A stretch of 10,846 nucleotides of DNA from Actinomycetota bacterium (GTDB lineage Bacteria > Actinomycetota > Acidimicrobiia > Acidimicrobiales > JAHWLA01), in the NCBI GenBank assembly GCA_019347595.1, contig JAHWLA010000075.1, positions 1 through 10,846 of the forward strand, read 5' to 3'. Shown here in pieces: positions 5,985 to 10,846 of this stretch. A model generated the notes under the pieces. The model was not told the DNA's origin and made no database searches. It saw only the letters and a list, made by a program, of their open reading frames with translations. The position numbers and the translations under genes were made by a program. The first letter of the stretch is position 1, and each line of letters begins with the position of its first letter.

Positions 5985-7364
5985 GTGAAAAGACGCCTTG
6001 CGTTTGCAAGCGCGCTGGCGGCAGGAGCCGTGCTCGTCTCTGCGAGCCCGGCGCTCGCCCAGGAGGCAGAGCCGACCGTCGCCGACGTGCAAGCGAACCT
6101 CGACAACGTCTTCGTCCTGTTGTCGGCGGTCCTCGTCATCTTCATGCAGGCCGGCTTCGCGCTCGTCGAAGCCGGGCTCACGAGGGCGAAGAGCGTCGCC
6201 AACATCATGATGAAGAACCTGATGGACTTCGCCGGAGGCGCCATCGCCTTCTTCGCCGTCGGCTACGCCATCGCCTTCGGCGCCGACGGGAACGACTTCT
6301 TCGGCATGGGCGGCTGGTTCCTCGGTGACGGGGCCTTCCAGTACGGCACCCTCACCGTGCCGATCACGTTCGTCTTCCAGGTGGCCTTCGCCGCCACCGC
6401 GGCGACGATCGTGTCGGGCGCCATGGCCGAGCGGACGAAGTTCAAGAGCTACTTCGTCTACAGCGTGGTCATCTCCGGGCTCATCTACCCGGTGGTCGTG
6501 CACTGGCAGTGGGGCGGCGGCTGGCTGTCGCAGCTCTCCACGCCGTTCGTCGACTTCGCGGGCTCGACCCTCGTGCACATGACCGGCGGTGTCGCCGCCC
6601 TCATGGGGGCGATCGTCCTCGGGCCTCGCATCGGCAAGTACGGCCCCGACGGCAAGCCCCGCGCCATCCCCGGTCACAACATCCCCTACGCCGTGCTGGG
6701 CACGTTCATCCTCCTGGTGGGGTGGTACGGCTTCAACCCCGGCTCCGAGCTGGCGGCCGACGGCGCCATCGGCGGCATCGCCGTCACCACCACCTTGGCG
6801 GCGGTGGCGGGTGCAATCACGGCGATGCTCACCGTCTGGGCCAAAAGCGGGAAGCCCGATGTCGGCATGACCGCCAACGGCCTGCTGGCGGGCCTCGTCG
6901 GCATCACGGCGGGCACGGCCGCGGTCAGCACCGTCGGCGCTCTCGCCATCGGCGCCTTGTCCGGCGTGATCGTGGTCCTCGCCGTGCTGTTCTTCGATCG
7001 CATCAGGGTCGACGACCCGGTCGGCGCCGTGTCGGTGCACGGCGTCTGCGGCGCCTTCGGCACCCTGTGCGTCGGCCTGTTCGCCACCGACGGCGGGCTC
7101 TTCTACGGCGGGGGAACCGCGCAGTTGGTCACCCAGGCCATCGGCGTGGCGTCGGTCGGCGCCTTCGTGGCCGTCACCGCCGGCCTCCTGTTCCTCGCCA
7201 TCAAGGTCACCATCGGCCTCCGGGTGAGCCGGGAAGAGGAGCTCGAGGGGCTCGACATCCACGAGCACGGCACGCCCGGCTACGCCGACGACGTGCTGGC
7301 CGGCGCCGGCGAGGTCGGCACCGGGTCCGTCCGTTCCGCCGCCCTCTCGGGCTCGATGGGTTAA
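5985..7364 (+). CDS. amt: Ammonium transporter, Amt family
   Basis: A 459-residue inner-membrane ammonium channel. Residues 1-25 form a Sec signal peptide (MKRRLAF..., hydrophobic core 7-20, cleavage after SPALA), as in E. coli AmtB. About eleven membrane helices follow. The pore twin histidines are H198 in VHMTGG and H352 in VHGVCG. Other family blocks are MQAGFALVEAGLTRAKS (54-70), FGADGNDFF (98-106), SGAMAER (144-150), HWQWGGGW (173-180), GWYGFNPGS (246-254), VDDPVGA (342-348) and the cytoplasmic GLRVSREEELEGLDIHEHG (411-429), the tail that binds PII. An extra tail of about 28 residues follows and varies in the family. The PII gene begins nine bases after its stop, so the two are surely co-transcribed. 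Confidence 0.97.
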   Translation: MKRRLAFASALAAGAVLVSASPALAQEAEPTVADVQANLDNVFVLLSAVLVIFMQAGFALVEAGLTRAKSVANIMMKNLMDFAGGAIAFFAVGYAIAFGADGNDFFGMGGWFLGDGAFQYGTLTVPITFVFQVAFAATAATIVSGAMAERTKFKSYFVYSVVISGLIYPVVVHWQWGGGWLSQLSTPFVDFAGSTLVHMTGGVAALMGAIVLGPRIGKYGPDGKPRAIPGHNIPYAVLGTFILLVGWYGFNPGSELAADGAIGGIAVTTTLAAVAGAITAMLTVWAKSGKPDVGMTANGLLAGLVGITAGTAAVSTVGALAIGALSGVIVVLAVLFFDRIRVDDPVGAVSVHGVCGAFGTLCVGLFATDGGLFYGGGTAQLVTQAIGVASVGAFVAVTAGLLFLAIKVTIGLRVSREEELEGLDIHEHGTPGYADDVLAGAGEVGTGSVRSAALSGSMG

Positions 7365-7369
7365 GGAGG
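7363..7369 (+). promoter_or_regulatory. Ribosome binding site of PII gene
   Basis: AAGGAGG overlaps the last two bases of the amt stop codon and lies four bases before GTG 7374, which indicates translational coupling. Confidence 0.8.
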
Positions 7370-7373
7370 CGAC

Positions 7374-7715
7374 GTGCTGTCACTCGTCACTGCCGTGGTG
7401 AAGCCTCATGTCCTCGACGCCGTGCGCGAAGCGCTCCAGGGCGTCGGCGTGCAGGGGATGACCGTCACCGAGGTCAAGGGGTTCGGCCGCCAAGGCGGCC
7501 ACACCGAGACCTACCGAGGCGCCGAATACCAGATCAACTTCGTCCCGAAGATGAAGCTGGAGATCGTCGTCGACGCCCTCGACGCCGACAAGGTGGCCGA
7601 CACCATCATGCGGGCCGCGGGCACCGGCAAGATCGGCGACGGGAAGATCTGGATCGTCGACGTCGGTTCGCTGGCTCGCATCCGGACCGGAGAAAGGGGC
7701 AACGACGCCCTCTGA
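7374..7715 (+). CDS. glnK: PII nitrogen signal protein
   Basis: A 113-residue PII trimer subunit that senses 2-oxoglutarate and ATP/ADP and plugs the Amt pore under nitrogen excess. The T-loop is GFGRQGGHTETYRGAEYQINFVPKMKLE (36-63). Y52 corresponds to E. coli Tyr51, the modification site, and Y47 to Tyr46; actinobacterial PII proteins are generally adenylylated there. Signature II is AAGTGKIGDGKIWI (81-94), holding the nucleotide-binding B-loop, and RIRTGE (102-107) closes the C-loop. The symbol glnK rather than glnB is used because of the amt linkage, since sequence alone does not separate them. No glnD is present in the window. A strong terminator follows. Confidence 0.96.
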   Translation: MLSLVTAVVKPHVLDAVREALQGVGVQGMTVTEVKGFGRQGGHTETYRGAEYQINFVPKMKLEIVVDALDADKVADTIMRAAGTGKIGDGKIWIVDVGSLARIRTGERGNDAL

Positions 7716-7721
7716 TCCACG

Positions 7722-7760
7722 AAGACGGCCCCGGTCCTCCCCTCGGACCGGGGCCGTTTT
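7722..7760 (+). terminator. Intrinsic terminator of amt-glnK
   Basis: CGGCCCCGGTCC (7726-7737) pairs perfectly with GGACCGGGGCCG (7745-7756) across a seven-base loop and runs straight into TTTT (7757-7760). The bases AAGA before the stem can pair with the T-run, so it may also stop the convergent glycosyltransferase transcript, whose stop codon is 26 bases away. Confidence 0.92.
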
Positions 7761-7785
7761 CGCGTCCGGCCTCGGGCCTGGGCTC

Positions 7786-8973
7786 CTAGGCCGTGGGCGC
7801 GTGTCGGCCCGCGGCGGCCACGAGCAGGGGCACCGCCTCCGCCGGTCCCGGCATGGCTTCGAGCTCCCGGCGCAGGCGACGGGCGTTGGCGAAGTACACG
7901 GGGTCGTCGAGCAGGTCGCGCACCGCGTCGCGCAGCCGCTCGGCGGTGACGTCCCCGGCGACGAGGCGGAGCCCGGCGCCGCATGCCGCCACCCGGAAGG
8001 CGTTGAGGTACTGGTCGCCGCCCTGAGGGAGCACCAGGCTGGGCCGTCCGGCGGTGAGGGTCGCCATGGTGGTGCCCCAGCCCCCGTGGCCGACGACCAC
8101 ATCGGCGGCCCGGGCGGCGGCGGCGAGCGGCAGCCAGGAGACGGCGCGGGTGTTGCCCGGCAGCGGCGCCAGCGCGTCGGGCGACAGCGAGCCGCCCAGC
8201 GCCACCACCACGCGCACCGGCTCGCGGGCCAGCGCGTCGACGACCGTGCGCAGGACGTGGCTCCCCCGCCGGTTGAAGACCGTGCCGAGGGTCACGAGCA
8301 CCAGCGGCCGGTCGTCGTCGGTGTGCTCGTCGAGCCACCCGGGCGCCGGATCGGGCCCGTCGTAGGGGACGGGGCGCAGCGGGTGCAGGTTCGGCCGCCA
8401 GTCGCCGGGCGTCGGCGCGGCCTGGAACGACGGCGGCAGCGCGGCCAGGTGCAGGGCGCCGTAGTGGCGCTCGAGGCCGGGGTCGACCCGCAGGCCGAGG
8501 TCGGTGCGGACGGCGTCGAGCGAGGGGGCCAGCCAGGCCGCCGTCGCCGCCGGGTGCCAGACCGGCGAGAGCGACACGCCGGCCCAGGCGAGGCCGGCCC
8601 GCTCGCCCGCCAGTGGCGTGCCGAACTCGAACTCCTCGTGCACCAGGATGTCGGCGCCCCACTGCTCGCACACCCCGGGCAAGTCGCCCGCCATGGCGGC
8701 CGCCGCGTGGCCGAGGAAGACGGCGCCGAAGAGGAAGCCGCCGTACTCGGCGTTCGACATGCCGGCCACCTCGGGGAACGACTTCTCGGCCGCCGACTCC
8801 AGCCAGTCGAGCCCGGCGGGAACGGCCTCGAAGCCCGCCGCCTCGACCACCGGGGCGAAGGAGGGGGAGACGGCGAAGGCCACGTCGTGCCCTGCGTCCT
8901 CACAGGCGGCGGCCAGCGGGACCAGCGGGTGGAAGTGCCCGTAGGCGGGCTGGCACACGAACAGCGCTCGCAC
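7786..8973 (-). CDS. GT1-type (UGT/MGT-like) glycosyltransferase
   Basis: A 395-residue GT-B fold enzyme of the family that moves sugars from NDP-sugars to lipids, polyketides or other small acceptors. The N-terminal acceptor domain starts MRALFVCQPAYGHFHPLVPL; H13 in GHFHP is at the place of the catalytic base. The C-terminal donor domain has LVLVTLGTVFN (224-234), the strand AVSWLPLAAAARAADVVVGH (277-296), HGGWGTT (296-302) and the donor-binding PQGGDQYLNAFRVAACGAGL (316-335) with D320 and Q321. The usual hydrophobic linker is absent, and there is no signal peptide. No pathway genes lie nearby, so the acceptor is unknown. The start GTG 8973 has no ribosome site and a -10-like CAGAAT eight bases upstream. 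Part of the gene (8763-8806) has a degenerate copy at 2533-2576. Confidence 0.9.
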   Translation of the reverse strand: MRALFVCQPAYGHFHPLVPLAAACEDAGHDVAFAVSPSFAPVVEAAGFEAVPAGLDWLESAAEKSFPEVAGMSNAEYGGFLFGAVFLGHAAAAMAGDLPGVCEQWGADILVHEEFEFGTPLAGERAGLAWAGVSLSPVWHPAATAAWLAPSLDAVRTDLGLRVDPGLERHYGALHLAALPPSFQAAPTPGDWRPNLHPLRPVPYDGPDPAPGWLDEHTDDDRPLVLVTLGTVFNRRGSHVLRTVVDALAREPVRVVVALGGSLSPDALAPLPGNTRAVSWLPLAAAARAADVVVGHGGWGTTMATLTAGRPSLVLPQGGDQYLNAFRVAACGAGLRLVAGDVTAERLRDAVRDLLDDPVYFANARRLRRELEAMPGPAEAVPLLVAAAGRHAPTA

Positions 8974-8981
8974 AACCCGGC

Positions 8982-8987
8982 ATTCTG
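8982..8987 (-). promoter_or_regulatory. Possible -10 element of glycosyltransferase gene
   Basis: CAGAAT on the minus strand, eight bases before GTG 8973. It departs from TANNNT in the first base only. The matching -35 region would fall inside the right end of the 9001-9050 palindrome as read on this strand. Confidence 0.3.
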
Positions 8988-9000
8988 CTCCCCCACCGTC

Positions 9001-9050
9001 GTTCTGGTCCGTAAATCCGGCGCCGTGGCGCCGGATTTACGGACCAGAAC
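9001..9050. repeat. Perfect 50-bp palindrome (24-bp arms), possible gpmA terminator
   Basis: Bases 9001-9024, beginning GTTCTGGTCC and ending CGGCGCC, are the exact inverse complement of 9027-9050, separated by two bases (GT). In RNA this gives 23-24 uninterrupted base pairs with a tetraloop-size end. It begins three bases after the gpmA stop and ends 27 bases before the glycosyltransferase start, both on the minus strand. No T-run follows on either strand. The position suits a terminator or mRNA-stabilising hairpin; the perfection of the arms and their AT-richer central part also suit a dispersed palindromic repeat. Confidence 0.85.
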
Positions 9051-9053
9051 AGG

Positions 9054-9791
9054 CTAGCGGCCCTGGTTCCTGACAGCTTCGGCGGCGGCGGCCGCGGCGT
9101 CGGGGTCGAGGTAGCGGCTGTCGACCCGCTGCATGCGCTCGTCCAGCTCGTAGACGAGCGGCTGGCCCGTGGGGATGTTCAAGCCGACGATGTCATCGTC
9201 GCTGATCCCGTCGAGGTGCTTCACCAGCGCCCGGAGGCTGTTGCCATGGGCGGCGATCAGCACCACCTTCCCGGCCACCAGGTCGGGCACCACCGCGTCG
9301 TACCAGTACGGCAGCATGCGCTCGACCACGTCCTTCAGGCACTCAGTGGCGGGCAGCACGTCGGGCGGGAGGCCCGCATACCGCGCGTCGAAGCGGGCGT
9401 GGCGCTCGTCGTCGGGCTCCAGCGGCGGGGGCGGGGTGTCGTAGCCGCGCCGCCACATGGTGAACTGCTCTTCGCCGTAGCGCGCCAGCGTCTCCGCCTT
9501 GTTCAGCCCCTGGAGGGCGCCGTAGTGGCGCTCGTTGAGCCGCCAGTGGCGCTTCACCGGAACCCAGAGGCGGTCGAGTTCCTCGAGCGCCAATGACGCG
9601 GTGCGGATGGCCCGCTTGAGGAGCGAGGTGTGGCACACGTCGGGCAGCAGGGCCGCTTCGGCCAGCAGCCGCCCACCGTTGCGGGCCTGCTTCTCACCCT
9701 CGTCCGTCAGGTCGCAGTCGTACCACCCGGTGAACAGGTTCTCCTTGTTCCACGTGCTCTCGCCGTGGCGCAACAGGACGAGCGTCGCCAT
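9054..9791 (-). CDS. gpmA: 2,3-bisphosphoglycerate-dependent phosphoglycerate mutase
   Basis: A 245-residue glycolytic/gluconeogenic enzyme that interconverts 3- and 2-phosphoglycerate in the cytoplasm. The phospho-acceptor motif is LLRHGESTWN (6-15) with H9. Other active-site parts are FTGWYDCDLTDEG (20-32), the arginine R60 in SLLKRAIRTA (56-65), E87 in RLNERHYGALQGLNK (84-98), RRGYDTPPPPL (114-124) and H182 in AAHGNSLRALVKHLDGIS (180-197). NIPTGQPLVYELD (205-217) is the usual C-terminal strand. Length matches dPGM enzymes, which separates it from shorter cobC-type phosphatases. It follows merR by 25 bases on the same strand, but TAACGT eight bases before its ATG suggests its own leaderless promoter. 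Confidence 0.97.
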   Translation of the reverse strand: MATLVLLRHGESTWNKENLFTGWYDCDLTDEGEKQARNGGRLLAEAALLPDVCHTSLLKRAIRTASLALEELDRLWVPVKRHWRLNERHYGALQGLNKAETLARYGEEQFTMWRRGYDTPPPPLEPDDERHARFDARYAGLPPDVLPATECLKDVVERMLPYWYDAVVPDLVAGKVVLIAAHGNSLRALVKHLDGISDDDIVGLNIPTGQPLVYELDERMQRVDSRYLDPDAAAAAAEAVRNQGR

Positions 9792-9799
9792 GGCCGGCG

Positions 9800-9805
9800 A
9801 CGTTA
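9800..9805 (-). promoter_or_regulatory. -10 element placed for leaderless gpmA transcript
   Basis: TAACGT on the minus strand, eight bases before ATG 9791 and just past the merR stop codon; no ribosome site is visible. Confidence 0.4.
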
Positions 9806-9816
9806 GCGGCGGCGCT

Positions 9817-10566
9817 CTACGAGGCGCGCGGCCGCCGAGGCCGCTCGCCGGGCGGGGTCGACCCCAACGCCTCGGCGGTCAGCTCGGTCACCCGTCGCTC
9901 CATGGCCTGCGCCAGCAGCGGAGCGATCACGCTCGACAGGACAGGGCGCATGCGCTGGAGGAAGGCGGTGAGCCCTTGGAGCTCGTCGGCGGGCATGCCA
10001 CGGCGGACGTACTCGTCCCACACGTGCTCGCGGAACAGGTCGACCCACCGCTCGGCCACCCGGTCGAGGTCGCGGTTGAGGGCGTCGGCCTCGTGAAGCA
10101 GCGCGGGCAACGGGTACCCGCCGGCCACCAGCTCGCGAGCGGCGTCGAGCAGCCGCGGGCTCGGCACCCGGAAGCCGTCGCCCTCGGGGACGATCACGCC
10201 GACGCGCACGGCCGTGGCCAGGGCACGGGTGTCGTCGCCGAACATGGCGGCCAAGTCGTCGGTGGAGAGCTGCGAGCTGGGCTCGAAGTCCCACGGCGCG
10301 GCCAGTGCCTCCTCGAAGCCCAGCACGTCGGCCAGCCCGTAGCCGCGCTCCCACGCCTCGAACAGCTCCCGGATGGACGCCAGCGTGAACCCCCGTTCGA
10401 GCAGGGCGCCGATGTGACGGAGCCGGGCCAAGTGGCCTTCGCCGTAGTAGCCCACCCGACCCACCAGCCGCGGGGCAGGGAGCAGCCCCCGCTCCTGGTA
10501 GGCGCGGATGTTGCGGCTGGTCGTGCCCGAGCGGCGCGCCAACTCGTCGATCGTCAGGTCTCCCAC
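9817..10566 (-). CDS. MerR-family transcriptional regulator
   Basis: A 249-residue protein. The N-terminal MerR winged HTH is LTIDELARRSGTTSRNIRAYQERGLLPAP (4-32), then GRVGYYGEGHLARLRHIGALLERGFTLASIRELFE (36-70), with the YY and R/LRHI features of the wing and second helix. The remaining 180 residues are helical, contain no cysteine cluster, and do not resemble the metal, TipA or BmrR ligand domains, so the effector is unknown. The family normally binds as a dimer between -35 and -10 and distorts the promoter. GTG 10566 is chosen because the HTH starts three residues later and a G-rich site (GGGGG) lies a few bases upstream; an ATG 39 codons earlier would add unrelated sequence across the promoter region. 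A strong divergent promoter begins 71 bases upstream of its start. Confidence 0.9.
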   Translation of the reverse strand: MGDLTIDELARRSGTTSRNIRAYQERGLLPAPRLVGRVGYYGEGHLARLRHIGALLERGFTLASIRELFEAWERGYGLADVLGFEEALAAPWDFEPSSQLSTDDLAAMFGDDTRALATAVRVGVIVPEGDGFRVPSPRLLDAARELVAGGYPLPALLHEADALNRDLDRVAERWVDLFREHVWDEYVRRGMPADELQGLTAFLQRMRPVLSSVIAPLLAQAMERRVTELTAEALGSTPPGERPRRPRAS

Positions 10567-10603
10567 GCCGCCCCCACGGTTCGTGTCGCCAGTGATGAAT
10601 GGG

Positions 10604-10609
10604 ACAGTA
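10604..10609 (-). promoter_or_regulatory. Possible -10 element of merR-family gene
   Basis: TACTGT on the minus strand would give a leader of about 30 bases before GTG 10566. No good -35 is seen. Confidence 0.3.
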
Positions 10610-10636
10610 CCGGGCGGCGTGGCGCACGAACACCCC

Positions 10637-10665
10637 TTGACAGCCGCCGCCGCCCAGCGTAGAAC
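10637..10665 (+). promoter_or_regulatory. Divergent sigma70-like promoter facing the right edge
   Basis: TTGACA (10637-10642), a 17-base spacer and TAGAAC (10660-10665). An imperfect inverted repeat GTAGAA-CC-TTCCTAC (10659-10673) covers the -10 and could be an operator for the adjacent MerR-family protein. The 17-base spacer is normal, not the long 19-20 bases of classic MerR-activated promoters, so repression is as likely as activation. Confidence 0.55.
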
Positions 10666-10846
10666 CTTCCTACACGCTTCCATGGACCATCGATTGACGG
10701 CGCATTACTTCGTGTAACCAGCGCCCGTCGCAGTCGACGGCAGTCCGGGCGAGGGGGGAGATGCAGTTCCCGAGACCGGCCGTTCGTCACGCAGCTCCGA
10801 GCCGTAGCACCCGCGTGCCGAACAACCGACTCGAAAGGAAACTCCC
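10666..10846 (+). other. Leader or start of a gene beyond the right edge
   Basis: No complete gene is present here. ATG 10761, close behind GAGGGGGGAG, opens a frame that is still open at the edge (MQFPRPAVRHAAPSRSTR...), Arg/Pro-rich and unrecognised. Alternatively the purine-rich GAAAGGAAAC at 10834-10843 is the ribosome site of a gene starting just outside the window, which seems at least as likely. Either way the promoter at 10637-10665 should drive it. Confidence 0.25.

Noticed and set aside
5943..7268. 441-codon open frame on the minus strand opposite amt
   Set aside because: Low-complexity Asp/Gly/Glu/His text without motifs; the plus strand encodes an unmistakable Amt protein.
8453..9534. 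21 identical bases shared by the glycosyltransferase gene (8453-8473) and gpmA (9514-9534)
   Set aside because: Both encode ERHYGAL. In gpmA this is a family active-site motif; with the shared codon bias, coincidence is the simplest explanation, and similarity does not extend further.
1..10846. CRISPR arrays, insertion sequences, prophage genes or toxin-antitoxin pairs
   Set aside because: No regularly spaced repeats, transposase or integrase text, terminal repeats with target duplications, or small two-gene toxin modules were found on either strand.

Overview
The window is strongly GC-rich throughout. Its gene content is typical of Actinomycetota: an EtfD-type membrane Fe-S oxidoreductase, a bifunctional-type dCTP deaminase, a MEDS/HATPase regulator, a GC-biased amt-PII locus, and several genes with a -10 box placed so close to the start codon that leaderless mRNAs are likely. 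The best guess is a deep-branching actinobacterium, for example Acidimicrobiia, but that placement is an inference. Nothing resembles a phage, plasmid or CRISPR locus; the genes are mostly core metabolism and regulation.

Layout. 1-776 (-): a MEDS sensor domain joined to an anti-sigma-type ATPase domain, running off the left edge. 895-968 (-): tRNA-Gly(CCC) with an encoded CCA. 1022-1486 (-): a small single-domain cupin, divergent from dcd (1597-2166, +), with which it appears to share an overlapping two-way -10 element. 2167-2581: a 415-bp non-coding gap between convergent genes. It holds two large hairpins and two decayed gene scraps; one is a 44-bp near-copy of part of the glycosyltransferase gene found 6 kb further right. 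2582-4849 (-): EtfD-like Fe-S/haem b membrane protein, preceded by a stand-alone cyclic-nucleotide-binding domain protein (4898-5323, -).

5401-7715 (+): a nitrogen module. A winged-helix regulator with a shortened, receiver-like N-terminus is followed by an Amt ammonium transporter and a PII protein, closed by a strong intrinsic terminator at 7722-7760. The regulator is reminiscent of GlnR in architecture and is a candidate controller of the two genes after it. 7786-8973 (-): a GT1-type glycosyltransferase. 9001-9050: a perfect inverted repeat with 24-bp arms. 9054-9791 (-): phosphoglycerate mutase GpmA. 9817-10566 (-): a MerR-family regulator, divergent from a good sigma70-like promoter (TTGACA-17-TAGAAC) that points off the right edge, presumably at its target gene.

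The items most worth following up are the perfect 50-bp palindrome, the glycosyltransferase scrap next to etfD, the half-receiver regulator of the amt-PII genes, and the repeated leaderless promoter pattern. I see no wholly new multi-gene system in this window.
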